In this document: piece by piece, positions 17,235-26,018 of the stretch
Position numbering within the stretch: the stretch's first letter is position 1
How the letters are laid out: every line of letters starts with the position of its first letter
Assembly (NCBI RefSeq): GCF_030812995.1
Contig: NZ_JAUSTT010000014.1
Span: forward strand, 1 to 64,000
Direction of reading: 5' to 3'
Length of the DNA: 64,000 bases
DNA from: Bacillus chungangensis
Lineage (GTDB): Bacteria > Bacillota > Bacilli > Bacillales > Bacillaceae_C
The notes under the pieces: generated by a model
What the model was told of the DNA's origin: nothing
Database searches by the model: none
Seen by the model: the letters and a program-made list of their open reading frames with translations, nothing else
Translations under genes and position numbers: made by a program

Positions 17235-17978
17235 TCATAGTACAAAGTTTACAGCTATCACATTGATCCCATTTATAAACATATGCAGAATGATAGGGGC
17301 ATAAATACTTTTGTACTGATGATAAAGGTAAGCAAAAGCGAGTCCCATTACAAAAATTGCCGGCATAATAAAGGGGATCAGTACGTGTGCAAGCATAAAT
17401 AGAAATGCGGAACCGAAAGCTGCAATTGGAAAATTCCACTTTTCATAAAGAGCTCTAAAAATTCCCCCTCTAAAAATGATCTCTTCCAATATAGGTGTAA
17501 TAACAGCCATTCCTATAAATACGATGATCATCTTCCACCCACCAACACTTAACAATTCAGCTGTACTACTTGATTTGGTATATTTTACTTCGTCTCCAAA
17601 AAACAAGGCAAAACTGATTATTTGAGAAATGATAATGATAAACCAACACAATGGCACCTGCCATACTAGCTTCAACAGTTGATTTTTCTTTAGTGGTACA
17701 AAACCTAGAGCATCCCAACCTAATCCATTTTTAACTAATAGATGCTTTTTTATCGTATATAAAATTGCAATAAATATAGGAATTAATAGGCTGCCAGTAA
17801 GCACTAATCTTGCATCAGAATAATGATGATCACCAAAAATCATCAATAATATGATACCAACTAACAATATACCTAGTGACCAAAACAAACAAATGACAAT
17901 CGTCTTTAATACGTCAATAAAATGAAATCTCATATGATGGATAGACCTCATTTCTTCGTTCATTCTTAAAAAATTCAC
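17235..17978 (-). CDS. CPBP-family intramembrane metalloprotease
   Basis: A 247-residue polytopic membrane protein of the CPBP (Abi, Rce1-like) family. The first active-site motif EEIIFRGGIFRAL (EExxFR) is clear, the second conserved segment with FLFMLAHVLIPF supplies His, and a third hydrophobic motif with HMFINGIN follows. About seven membrane helices are seen. The GTG start overlaps the stop of the upstream zinc-ribbon gene as GTGA; an ATG five codons further in (17963) is an alternative. Members process membrane proteins or provide immunity to bacteriocins; the substrate is unknown. It forms an operon with the small gene at 17975-18175. Confidence 0.83.
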   Translation of the reverse strand: MNFLRMNEEMRSIHHMRFHFIDVLKTIVICLFWSLGILLVGIILLMIFGDHHYSDARLVLTGSLLIPIFIAILYTIKKHLLVKNGLGWDALGFVPLKKNQLLKLVWQVPLCWFIIIISQIISFALFFGDEVKYTKSSSTAELLSVGGWKMIIVFIGMAVITPILEEIIFRGGIFRALYEKWNFPIAAFGSAFLFMLAHVLIPFIMPAIFVMGLAFAYLYHQYKSIYAPIILHMFINGINVIAVNFVL

Positions 17979-18175
17979 CTTATTTTTGTTGGTTCATCTG
18001 CATACCACACAGTGTAACCGCAATTTCCACATATATAAGGATTTACTCTCGTATTTTTCTTGTTGCCAAACATTTTATCTCCTTCATGATTTTTTACTAG
18101 AATTCCCTTAAATCCTTGATCTACATAACATTTGATTAATTCTTCTTCGCATTTGTCGCATCTCTTAATAGACAT
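17975..18175 (-). CDS. Small zinc-ribbon protein
   Basis: A 66-residue protein with two CxxC knuckles, CDKCEE near the N-terminus and CGNCGY near the C-terminus, which would bind one zinc ion in a ribbon. Spacing between the pairs is about 40 residues. It resembles small nucleic-acid-binding zinc-ribbon proteins of Bacillaceae whose roles are unknown. GGGAGG lies before the ATG. It overlaps the CPBP protease gene by 4 bases, so both should be made together. Confidence 0.72.
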   Translation of the reverse strand: MSIKRCDKCEEELIKCYVDQGFKGILVKNHEGDKMFGNKKNTRVNPYICGNCGYTVWYADEPTKIR

Positions 18176-18400
18176 AAAATATAACCTCCCAAAAAGATTG
18201 AATGATCATGCTGATAATCTCCATATAAGTACGTATGAATATCTTATTAAGTTCCATTTATCTCTATATGAAGAAATATTTTCACTTATATAGGGTGTTT
18301 TCTATTTTTCAAAATCTACTGAAATAAAAAAGAGAGATTAGTATGAAAGCAAATCAATCTATCTTACTTTGTGTTGCCAGTAGCACAATCAAATAAACGA

Positions 18401-18425
18401 AAAGGACAGGCCGATCCTTTTTTTA
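18401..18425 (+). terminator. Orphan terminator-like hairpin
   Basis: AAAGGA and TCCTTT form a short stem followed by TTTTAT. No gene on this strand ends just before it, so it may be a leftover. The rest of 18176-18540 holds no recognised feature. Confidence 0.35.
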
Positions 18426-18529
18426 TATCTTGTGCTGAAACACTAATTACAGCGAAAAGAGAACTTATCTTCTGAGCATACCTACAATAATAACAACGGA
18501 ATTTAATAATCGGAAATATTAAAAAAATG

Positions 18530-18588
18530 AATGCAACCAGTTGCCTTCAAATGATGTTTTATATATAATGTAACCATTCGATTGCATT
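18530..18588 (+). promoter_or_regulatory. SigA promoter with flanking operator half-sites (MFS pump)
   Basis: TTGCCT (18541-18546), a 17-base spacer and TATAAT (18564-18569) form a strong SigA promoter. It is flanked by the inverted heptamers AATGCAA (18530-18536) and TTGCATT (18582-18588), a plausible binding site for the TetR-type regulator encoded downstream. Confidence 0.6.
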
Positions 18589-18610
18589 TTATATAAGGAG
18601 GATGGGAGTA

Positions 18611-20305
18611 ATGGTGAAGGAGAAAAATAATTATTTACTTCCGATTATAGCGACAACACTGGGGTTTTTTATGGCGTTATTGGATACGACCATTGTGAAT
18701 GTTTCACTGACTAAAATAACAGCATATTATGAAGCGGCGTTTGGTGAAATTTCTTGGATTATCGATAGCTACAACATGGCTTTTGGGGTTATTCTTCTAA
18801 CGGCGGTACGCTTAGCGGATCAATTCGGGCGCAAACGAATTTTTCAAATTGGTTTATTATTGTTTACTGTTTCTTCTCTTCTTTGTGGACTTTCGTTGTC
18901 CATTGAAATGTTAATTATCTCTCGTGCTATTCAAGGACTTGCTGCGGCGATGATTGTACCGGTTAGTATTCCAATGGTGTTGGTTCACATGCCTGTAGAG
19001 AAAATCGGAAGTGTGACAGCCTTATTTGGTATTATGGCAGGTGTAGCGACATCTTTAGGACCTACTATTGGAGGATTTCTTTCTGAAAAATTTGCGTGGC
19101 AATGGGTATTTTACATTAATATACCAATTGGTGTTTTAGCGATCGTGTTGATCCAATCTAGTGTTCGTGAATCATTTGATTCGACAGCTTCAAAAAAAAT
19201 CGATTGGGGCGGAATGATCACATTAAGCGGTTCTCTTTTTGCTTTAATCTACGGGTTATTGCAAGTAAAAGAAGCTGGCTGGACTTCAATCCCCGTTCTC
19301 TTCTATTTAATCAGCGCAGCTATTGGAATGCTTCTCTTCTTCATGATTGAAAAGAAAGGAAAAAACCCAATGTTTCCAGTAGAACTGTTTAAAAATAGAC
19401 AATTTACATTTGGCAATATTGCCGCTTTGTTTTTAGGCATTGGCATGATGAGTGTCTATTTCTTAATGGCTTTCTATCTCACATCTGTTAAAGAAATGAG
19501 CCAGCTAGAAGCCGGATTAATACTCAGTTCTTCATCCGTAGCAACAATGTTGATAACACCAATTGCAGCACAAGCATACAAATGGGGGACAAAATGGTTT
19601 GGTGTCATCGGATTTATGCTTTTCGGCATTGGTACTTATTTATTAGGGAATATTCCTTTAGATAGTACAATCTGGGTTACAATCGGAGTGCTTATGGTGA
19701 TTGGTGTAGGTTCTGGCATGATTTTTAGTCCATTGTCAATGGCACTAATTATACAAGTACCTGAAGAAAAGGCCGGTATTGCTTCAGGATTATTTCAAGT
19801 GAGCAGGGCTATCGGATCAGCAATTGGAGTGGCTCTTTTGGTTGTTTTACTGCAGCATTCGATGGAAGATGAAATTAAATTAGCAAAACAAGAGATGATA
19901 CTTCAAGTAGAGGCTAGTGAGCTTACAAGGGAAAGCAAGGCATATATGATAGGTGAATTAAAGAAAATGAAGGAAGGGGATGAACAAAAAGGGAAGCAGA
20001 CAACATTAGAGGATGCTTTAGCACAGTTAGATGAGAAAAGAAACAATTTATTACAGGAAGCTCCCATTAACGAACATTCGAATATAAAATTGAAATTTGC
20101 TAAAGAACAGGAGGCAATGGAAAAGCTATTTCCTGATTTGACACAAACAATGAATAGACATGTATCTTTCGCTTTTCAGTTCGTCTTTCATCTTGGCTCT
20201 ATCGCCTTGTTTATCGGAGTGATCTTTGCCTATCTTAACGGAATAAATTCTCGGGAAATGGTACAATATCTTCGAAAAAGAGACACTCAAATCAATTTGA
20301 ATTAG
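18611..20305 (+). CDS. DHA2-family MFS drug efflux protein (EmrB/QacA type)
   Basis: A 564-residue transporter with about 14 membrane helices. Family marks include LDTTIVNVSL in helix 1 (motif D1), LADQFGRKRIF (motif A) and MAGVATSLGPTIGGFLSEKFAWQWVFYINIP-type motif C, broken here into shorter matches such as GPTIGGFLSE. A hydrophilic insert of about 110 residues precedes the last helix, longer than usual and highly charged (KKMKEGDEQKGKQ). I chose the ATG at 18611 because AAGGAG lies 9 bases upstream; the ATG at 18602 abuts that site. The TetR gene downstream is its likely regulator. The exported drug is unknown. Confidence 0.9.
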   Translation: MVKEKNNYLLPIIATTLGFFMALLDTTIVNVSLTKITAYYEAAFGEISWIIDSYNMAFGVILLTAVRLADQFGRKRIFQIGLLLFTVSSLLCGLSLSIEMLIISRAIQGLAAAMIVPVSIPMVLVHMPVEKIGSVTALFGIMAGVATSLGPTIGGFLSEKFAWQWVFYINIPIGVLAIVLIQSSVRESFDSTASKKIDWGGMITLSGSLFALIYGLLQVKEAGWTSIPVLFYLISAAIGMLLFFMIEKKGKNPMFPVELFKNRQFTFGNIAALFLGIGMMSVYFLMAFYLTSVKEMSQLEAGLILSSSSVATMLITPIAAQAYKWGTKWFGVIGFMLFGIGTYLLGNIPLDSTIWVTIGVLMVIGVGSGMIFSPLSMALIIQVPEEKAGIASGLFQVSRAIGSAIGVALLVVLLQHSMEDEIKLAKQEMILQVEASELTRESKAYMIGELKKMKEGDEQKGKQTTLEDALAQLDEKRNNLLQEAPINEHSNIKLKFAKEQEAMEKLFPDLTQTMNRHVSFAFQFVFHLGSIALFIGVIFAYLNGINSREMVQYLRKRDTQINLN

Positions 20306-20413
20306 TTGAAAAAAGCAGTCTTATAAAAGTATTAGTGCATGCATTCAGTTGCTTTCTCCTTTCTTTTTTCGATATAATGTGGTCGACTATAAGGGACGAA
20401 AGAGGGAGCAGGC

Positions 20414-21022
20414 TTGAGTAAGAAGAAAACAAGAGAACGAATGTTAACAGCTGCTTTAGAGCTTTTTAGTGAGAAGGGATATGCTGGTACTTCGACACGT
20501 GAAATTGCCGAACGTGCTGGGGTAAATCATATTACGCTTTTTCGCCATTTTGGCAGTAAAGAGAATTTATTCCAGGAAAGTGTAATATCTCATAAAACAT
20601 ATCGAGATTACTTTCCTAAAATTGAACAACAGTTGACAGGAGATATTGAACATGATCTTAGCATATTAGCAAAAACGTTTTTTGAGGTAAACTTGCCGAT
20701 GAAAGAAGTTATTTGGGTGCACATGCGTGAAATCTATCAAAATGAGGAGTTCGAGAAGCTGTTTTTCGAGTATCCGAATAAATTGTTTCACCATCTTGTC
20801 GACTATTTAAATGACCTTTATGAACAAGGAAAAATTCCAAAAACGAATTTTAAAGCTAAGGCTAATGTGTTTTATTCGACGCTGTCTTCGATTCTCATTT
20901 TTCAATTAACGCTTCCTCATATGAATCAACATATTAATCCAGATTTGGATGAATTGATCTCGGAAATTGCGCATCTCTTTGCGATGGGACTGCTCTATCC
21001 TAGAGAACATGAGGACAGGTAA
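20414..21022 (+). CDS. TetR/AcrR-family transcription regulator
   Basis: A 202-residue repressor. The N-terminal helix-turn-helix is typical: ALELFSEKGYAGTSTREIAE and AGVNHITLFRHFGSKENLF. The helical C-terminal part would bind an inducer. The start is TTG at 20414 with GAGGGAGCAGG before it. GCATTCAGTTGC at about 20339-20350 repeats the CAGTTGC element found at the pump promoter, so autoregulation together with pump control is likely. It lies directly downstream of the MFS gene on the same strand. Confidence 0.88.
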   Translation: MSKKKTRERMLTAALELFSEKGYAGTSTREIAERAGVNHITLFRHFGSKENLFQESVISHKTYRDYFPKIEQQLTGDIEHDLSILAKTFFEVNLPMKEVIWVHMREIYQNEEFEKLFFEYPNKLFHHLVDYLNDLYEQGKIPKTNFKAKANVFYSTLSSILIFQLTLPHMNQHINPDLDELISEIAHLFAMGLLYPREHEDR

Positions 21023-21097
21023 AACGATTTACCAAAAATAAAAAGGTTTCCTCATTAATATGATTGGTTTATACTTTTATACTATATATGGAATGTC

Positions 21098-21132
21098 AGA
21101 GACGGTATCTTCATGATTGCCGTTTCTTTTTC
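21098..21132 (+). terminator. Rho-independent terminator
   Basis: AGAGACGG pairs with CCGTTTCT, followed by TTTTCT. It ends the TetR gene. Between it and 21426 there is no further recognised feature apart from promoter-like sequence. Confidence 0.6.
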
Positions 21133-21425
21133 TCTAAAGTGTTGCCAATGCTTAGTCTGTTAAATTTATGGTAAAATGGAAGGTGTGGACTTGTATTAGA
21201 ATGCACCATATTTGGGGCCATTTGGAACAACTGAATTGCCGTCATTTAAGAATCACTTAGTATTTACCCTGTTAAGGGGAGCTAAGAGTTATCTTACTTA
21301 AACAGGAAGTGAACGATTAAAACGAAAGAATAGCAAATGGACAAGTAGGTATTGGCTTACGTTTAACTACAATTAAACCGAACAGTCGGTTTATAGGAAA
21401 AGTCACCCTTGAAAGGAAGAACGCC

Positions 21426-22544
21426 ATGCGCATATTTAACGCTATACTAGTTCATCGCATTTTTCGAGCTTTATGGGTCGCCTTCATCATTGCAGCAATC
21501 ATCGCGCTGTTTTATTATGGATTTCCGATTATATATCCGTTTCTTATAGCTTGGCTGCTCGCATATATTATGAATCCATTCGTCCGATTTCTTGAGAAGA
21601 AAGGTCGATTTCCACGTGGATTAGCAGTTTTGACAGCCCTGCTTTTCATCGTTGTTATTATCTCACTGATCATTTTTGTCTTTACGACAAAGATCATTTC
21701 CGAATCTTCTCATATTATAGAACTACTGCAAGAAAAAATGGCGGTATGGATGAATTGGCTAAACGATTATTTTCTCTCTGATTCTTTTCAACAATTGTTT
21801 TTGGAGATCAGTACGGTGCTTGATTCGTTAGATGTTCAATCTTCCTTATCCCAAATTACTAGTACTATCGGGAGTGCAGGGACAACTATTGTCGCCTATT
21901 TGTTCACATTTTTAAAGTCTATTTTCCTGTTTTTCCCTAAGTTTGCGTTTAATAGCATTATCATTATGGTTGCTACATTTCTTATTAGCAAACAATGGAA
22001 CTCAATTGCGGCCAAACTAAAGTCTGTGATACCAAATCGGATTCGCAGTTCAATCTGTGCAGTTGCCCGTGATTTGCAGCATGCTGTCTTTGGCTATTTA
22101 AAAGGGCACCTCATTTTATCAAGTATTACTGCGTTTGTATTTTTTATTGGCTTGCTTATTATTGGTGCTCCTTATGCCTTTACGATTGCGATTATTGGGG
22201 GAATAGTTGATCTTATTCCGGTTGTTGGCATACCAGCGATTATCGTTCCTTGGGCAGCATATGCTTTTTTCGAAGGGAACAACTTTTTAGGCACTGGATT
22301 ATTGATACTATGGCCGATTATCCTTGTCACTCGACATGCATTAGAACCGAAGGTATACAGCTCTAGCATCGGATTGAATCCGCTGATGCTCCTTATCTTT
22401 TTGTTTGCAGGTTTAAAGTTATTCGGAGTTGTCGGAATCTTTATCGGCATTCTGGCGCTTGTTGCCCTGACAACACTTCAGAAAGCGGGTGTCTTCCGTG
22501 ATGTATGGAGCTATATTATGACAGGAAAAGTTGCCTCAAACTGA
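21426..22544 (+). CDS. ytvI: YtvI-type AI-2E family membrane protein
   Basis: A 372-residue polytopic protein of the AI-2E transporter superfamily. It has about eight membrane helices in the family pattern: two N-terminal helices around FYYGFPIIYPFLIAWLLAYI, a soluble helical middle, and a C-terminal block with VDLIPVVGIPAIIVPWAAYA and the signature region TRHALEPKVYSSSIGLNP. The N-terminal segment and length agree best with the sporulation protein YtvI of Bacillus. ATG with GAAAGGAAG upstream. Its transport role is not established. It appears monocistronic. Confidence 0.75.
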   Translation: MRIFNAILVHRIFRALWVAFIIAAIIALFYYGFPIIYPFLIAWLLAYIMNPFVRFLEKKGRFPRGLAVLTALLFIVVIISLIIFVFTTKIISESSHIIELLQEKMAVWMNWLNDYFLSDSFQQLFLEISTVLDSLDVQSSLSQITSTIGSAGTTIVAYLFTFLKSIFLFFPKFAFNSIIIMVATFLISKQWNSIAAKLKSVIPNRIRSSICAVARDLQHAVFGYLKGHLILSSITAFVFFIGLLIIGAPYAFTIAIIGGIVDLIPVVGIPAIIVPWAAYAFFEGNNFLGTGLLILWPIILVTRHALEPKVYSSSIGLNPLMLLIFLFAGLKLFGVVGIFIGILALVALTTLQKAGVFRDVWSYIMTGKVASN

Positions 22545-22629
22545 AAGAGATGAGTGGGGATGGGTAGGATAGCCGAAAGATTTAGCGTAAATTTAGATTA
22601 TTTCACTTTGATGCGGTTTTAGTACCTTG

Positions 22630-22672
22630 GGAATGATACAGGCATGCGAATCTCTTCCGCCTGTATCATTCC
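22630..22672. terminator. Long hairpin between convergent genes
   Basis: GGAATGATACAGGC pairs perfectly with GCCTGTATCATTCC. It sits between the convergent ytvI and anti-sigma genes and probably ends transcription on both strands. Confidence 0.65.
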
Positions 22673-22679
22673 GCTTCAC

Positions 22680-23648
22680 TTAATATTTATCAACGGTTGC
22701 GCCTAAAGAGGAAGCGCGAACAAACGGCTGGTCTTTATATTGCAGCAGCTCACTAGGCTCGCCGCTTATGATAACCCCGATTATTTCGAGATTTTCAGTT
22801 TTTAAATTTCCTTTTTTGTCGTTTGTTATATTTAATAAAGAAGAAACAGCTGGATTGTCAGGCTGCAACTTTTTCCATGATTGTAAAGTCCGAATAATTG
22901 TATCGGAAAGTTCGATTGGATAAGGAATACCGTATCCTGTTGTGGTTGATATTTCTCTTAGCATACTATTTGTCTCGTTCTCTGCTTTTATCCTATCTTT
23001 GCTAAAGCTATTTAACCACAGCCAGTTAAGATGCTTTTTTTGAAAGAAGTTCTCTACTTCCTTTAATGTATATGCTTGATCGAAAGAAATTGCCATTTCA
23101 ATATATTGATCTTTTCTCATTTTGGAAAGTAAATTCATATTATTTGGCAAATTTTCATACATAATGTCTGGATGAAAAAAACCAGCTACACGTTTACCTG
23201 TTGCTTCGTGAATCATATCCCATTGCTTTGTATCCTCATTATAAGTGCCAAAGTTCCCTCCAGAGGGATCCTTGGCTCTTGGGTCTCGGAAAGGATATAT
23301 ATATGTTTCGATCTTATCCCATGGAATGATTCGTCCTCCCACCTTTTTAGTGACCAATGTTCTTGCAGTTGCTTTAAAAGCATCATAAGTATAATTGGCA
23401 CCCGTCACTTGCACATTTGGCTCTCTTATTACTGTGAGAAACAATTCCTCTTCATACCATTTGTTGATTCGATATTGAATAAGCCAGTCGCTTGTTAGTT
23501 TGAACCCGAAGCCAACAACAACTGTGACAATGACGGAAATAAGAATATGACGAAACAACACTTTTCGTTTTGTTTTTTTTACAGTCTTATTAAAAACAGC
23601 TAAATCTAATTCTTCCTTAAATTTTTCCCGCTCATTTTTTTCGTTCAT
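22680..23648 (-). CDS. Anti-sigma factor (Sigma_reg N/C type)
   Basis: A 322-residue membrane-anchored anti-sigma factor. An N-terminal cytoplasmic stretch (about 1-30, with EEL-DLAVFNKTVKKTKRK) precedes a single membrane helix around 33-55 (ILISVIVTVVVGFGFKL), and a large outside domain of the sigma regulator C-terminal family follows (AISFDQAYTLKEVENFF and a C-terminal VIISGEPSELLQYKDQPFV). The N-terminal part should hold the sigma factor. The start overlaps the end of the ECF sigma gene by 17 bases, typical for coupled sigma/anti-sigma pairs. The signal that releases the sigma factor is unknown. Confidence 0.85.
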   Translation of the reverse strand: MNEKNEREKFKEELDLAVFNKTVKKTKRKVLFRHILISVIVTVVVGFGFKLTSDWLIQYRINKWYEEELFLTVIREPNVQVTGANYTYDAFKATARTLVTKKVGGRIIPWDKIETYIYPFRDPRAKDPSGGNFGTYNEDTKQWDMIHEATGKRVAGFFHPDIMYENLPNNMNLLSKMRKDQYIEMAISFDQAYTLKEVENFFQKKHLNWLWLNSFSKDRIKAENETNSMLREISTTTGYGIPYPIELSDTIIRTLQSWKKLQPDNPAVSSLLNITNDKKGNLKTENLEIIGVIISGEPSELLQYKDQPFVRASSLGATVDKY

Positions 23649-24144
23649 TTGTCATCCTCCTGTATTGGTCTAGAAATTGTTTTCTCGCCCGATGCAAGGT
23701 CATTTTTACAGAGGGGATACTTATATTTAACATATCCGCGATTTCCGTATATTTTAACTCCAAATCATATTTTAAAAGCAATATTTCCCGATATGGCTCT
23801 CGAAGCTGATGCAAGATTAGCTGAACATGCTCCTGAAACTCTTTTTCTAAGAGAATATCTTCTGGGAGATCGTCTATTGCTTCTTCGTCATACACGATTT
23901 TTTTAAGGATATGATTTGTACGCTTCTGTCTGCGAAGAATATCGTAAAACTGATTTATCGCTACTCTATACAGCCAGCTTTTTACTTTTGCAGCTTCAAT
24001 CGCTTCAAGATTCATTAAGTATTTATAAGCGGTGTCCTGTACAATGTCTTCTGCATCTTGCGGATTAGCTCCCTTTTTTATTAAGTATCTATATACGTGT
24101 GAAAGCTGCTCATAAAGTGCGGCCTTAAATGCAGAATCATACAT
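23632..24144 (-). CDS. ECF-type RNA polymerase sigma factor
   Basis: A 170-residue ECF sigma factor. Region 2 contains YLIKKGANPQDAEDIVQDT and WLYRVAINQFYDILRR, and region 4 contains PYREILLLKYDLELKYTEIAD and SVKMTLHRARKQF for -35 recognition. There is no extra domain. It is translationally coupled with the anti-sigma gene that follows. An autoregulatory promoter is expected upstream in the 24145-24230 gap, but I cannot define its motif. The gene is divergent from mazG, so the two promoters share about 150 bases. Confidence 0.92.
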   Translation of the reverse strand: MYDSAFKAALYEQLSHVYRYLIKKGANPQDAEDIVQDTAYKYLMNLEAIEAAKVKSWLYRVAINQFYDILRRQKRTNHILKKIVYDEEAIDDLPEDILLEKEFQEHVQLILHQLREPYREILLLKYDLELKYTEIADMLNISIPSVKMTLHRARKQFLDQYRRMTNERKK

Positions 24145-24230
24145 CTTTTCCCTCCTTCATCTCTATAACGAATGAAGCAACAAAAAGGTTAACCGAAAAA
24201 ATGATTTTACTACTTTTTTATGCTGATTCG

Positions 24231-24257
24231 GAACAAATGTTCTTTTTATGATATAAT
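24231..24257 (+). promoter_or_regulatory. LexA-type box and promoter of mazG-like gene
   Basis: GAACAAATGTTC (24231-24242) fits the Bacillus LexA (Cheo) core GAAC-N4-GTTC, including the RNRY centre. A TATAAT -10 lies at 24252-24257, so the box covers the -35 region, where bound LexA would block RNA polymerase. Confidence 0.65.
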
Positions 24258-24298
24258 CAAAAATAAGTAAATGGATCATTCGTGGAAAGGGAGAAGTT

Positions 24299-24631
24299 AT
24301 GATGCAATTGTCTGAAGTACAGAAATGGATATATGAATTTTACAGCAAGAGAGGCTGGACGGAATATGGTCCATTTATTAGAGTAGGGTTTTTAATGGAA
24401 GAAGTAGGGGAAGTAGCGCAAGCAGTTCGTACGTATGAGATCGGCAGAGACCGCCCTGATGAAACGGAAAAATCTCTTCAGGAGTCTCGTCAAGCGATAG
24501 TAGAGGAATTAGGGGATGTAATTGGCAATGTGACATTACTAGCCAACATCTACGATATTAGCCTTGAAGAAATAATGGAAGCACACCAGAATAAACTAAC
24601 AGAAAGATTCCAGCAGGAAAAGAAAGATTAA
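24299..24631 (+). CDS. MazG-like nucleotide pyrophosphohydrolase
   Basis: A 110-residue MazG-fold enzyme. EEVGEVAQAVR provides the EExxE half of the metal site and EELGDVIGNV the EExxD half; both magnesium-binding clusters are complete. Small MazG proteins hydrolyse (d)NTPs to monophosphates and help clear damaged or excess nucleotides. AAAGGGAGAAG lies before two adjacent ATG codons, so the start may be 24299 or 24302. A LexA-type box covers its promoter, which would link it to the DNA damage response. Confidence 0.88.
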   Translation: MMQLSEVQKWIYEFYSKRGWTEYGPFIRVGFLMEEVGEVAQAVRTYEIGRDRPDETEKSLQESRQAIVEELGDVIGNVTLLANIYDISLEEIMEAHQNKLTERFQQEKKD

Positions 24632-24641
24632 AGATTCTTAC

Positions 24642-24667
24642 AACAGGTGGAGAGTGTTCCACCTGTT
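24642..24667. terminator. Bidirectional terminator hairpin
   Basis: AACAGGTGG and CCACCTGTT form a perfect 9-bp stem between the convergent mazG-like and GalT-like genes. Confidence 0.7.
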
Positions 24668-24682
24668 ATAAGAGCGTTGTTT

Positions 24683-25708
24683 TTACTGAAAGAAAGCAGC
24701 TGCATCTTTGGCTACTTGCTCTGGAACCTTTAAGGAGAGCGGTTCTTGATGCAAATAATTAAAGACGTTCATATCGCTTGTTTCTAATAATCCAGATGTA
24801 AAGCGAGGAATGAGTCGGACATGCACCCAGTCAGCAGGTGTTGCTTTAATAGGAATAAAGACTGCTAGATTAAAGCTTGCTAATCCAATCTGTTGAAAAT
24901 AGCCGAATAAGTGTGTCATGCTTTTGGCAAGAACATACCAGCTTTTTTCTGTTAATGCCGAAAGCGAAGGTGCGTCATCAAAGATGCCAATAAAGTCACA
25001 ATGGCTTTTAGGGGCAAACGCGTGAACCCAAGCAATTGAACCTTCGCTACCGATCCACCTTTCATTCCGTTGTTGTTCCTCTGCTTTTAACGCAAGATAG
25101 TAGTTTTTCCTATGTTGTTCATAAAAGCTTTTACCATGTGCAAGCGTTGTCGCTTGATAGTTAGTCGGATGTTCAGATGCTAAAACATGTATATGTGGAT
25201 GTAAAATACTCCCGCCAGATGCTGGCAAGTAGTTCCAGTTTATCGATGCATATGCTGTTTTTGGATCTGATTGTACTACTTTTTGTACATAATCATGGGC
25301 AGCAACAAATGCATTTTCGATCAATGAGGGCTTAAAATCTTCAAGAGGAACATAGTGCTGATCCGTCATTCTAACGACTGCATTATGTTTGCTATACGGA
25401 AATAAATTAGGAAAAACAACTGCTTCCCCTTTTTTCATTCTTCCGCCAGCGATCAGTTCATCCGGAAAAGTTGGGGTAAGGTTCATCACATTTTCTGAAC
25501 AAAAAGGACAATTTTTCCCACTCGTTTTCTTTGCAACATCACTATAGTCGGGTGTAGTAAAAGGTGCGCCTGGATCAAAAATAATTCGCGATGATTCCCC
25601 AGTCAGCGGGTCAAAACGTACTTCTGTCTGGCGGTCAATCAACTCGCCGTCTTGCATTGGATCATGAAACGTAAAAAACTCTGATTTTTTTTGAAAAGAT
25701 ATGGCCAT
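24683..25708 (-). CDS. GalT-like HIT-superfamily nucleotidyltransferase
   Basis: A 341-residue protein of the HIT/galactose-1-phosphate uridylyltransferase superfamily. A zinc-type CPFCSENV motif lies near residue 70 and the catalytic HPHIHVLAS segment (HxHxH) near 170, as in GalT1. Compared with classical GalT it is slightly short, and the remaining residues are diverged, so the substrate could be another nucleotide sugar or dinucleotide. The ATG at 25708 has AAGGAGG 9 bases upstream; an ATG three codons earlier overlaps this site. No galactose genes are nearby. Confidence 0.7.
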   Translation of the reverse strand: MAISFQKKSEFFTFHDPMQDGELIDRQTEVRFDPLTGESSRIIFDPGAPFTTPDYSDVAKKTSGKNCPFCSENVMNLTPTFPDELIAGGRMKKGEAVVFPNLFPYSKHNAVVRMTDQHYVPLEDFKPSLIENAFVAAHDYVQKVVQSDPKTAYASINWNYLPASGGSILHPHIHVLASEHPTNYQATTLAHGKSFYEQHRKNYYLALKAEEQQRNERWIGSEGSIAWVHAFAPKSHCDFIGIFDDAPSLSALTEKSWYVLAKSMTHLFGYFQQIGLASFNLAVFIPIKATPADWVHVRLIPRFTSGLLETSDMNVFNYLHQEPLSLKVPEQVAKDAAAFFQ

Positions 25709-25906
25709 GTGCTCCATCCTCCTTCAAGGTTTTATTTGTTAAAACAAGGTAAAGCTCTTGCACGTTGTAGTGCAAACGTATATGAAAAAAGCCGGATCAT
25801 TGATGCTAACTCTATTCTAGCGATTAAAACGAAAAAAGTCAGTCTCTTTCATGCTAAATCTTTCCTTTTCTTTTTATCGTTCAACGTCGCTTTAATAACA
25901 TAAAAA

Positions 25907-25941
25907 GAACACTTGTTCCTATTAGGTTTCTTTGCTATACT
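25907..25941 (+). promoter_or_regulatory. LexA-type box and promoter of rpn gene
   Basis: GAACACTTGTTC (25907-25918) fits GAAC-N4-GTTC. TTGTTC (25913-25918) and TATACT (25936-25941) with a 17-base spacer give the likely -35/-10, so the box overlaps the -35. The centre bases differ at one position from the full consensus. The preceding 25719-25906 holds nothing else I recognise. Confidence 0.5.
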
Positions 25942-26018
25942 ATTTATGAAGATGAATTCTCCATCATAGACCGTCCCCTATTTTTCTCATCTCAATACTT
26001 CAATAAGGATGTGCTACA

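Noticed and set aside
21250-21420. Leader before ytvI considered as a riboswitch or T-box
   Set aside because: No T-box sequence, specifier loop or terminator/antiterminator pair could be drawn; only a short AAACCGA/TCGGTTT palindrome is visible.
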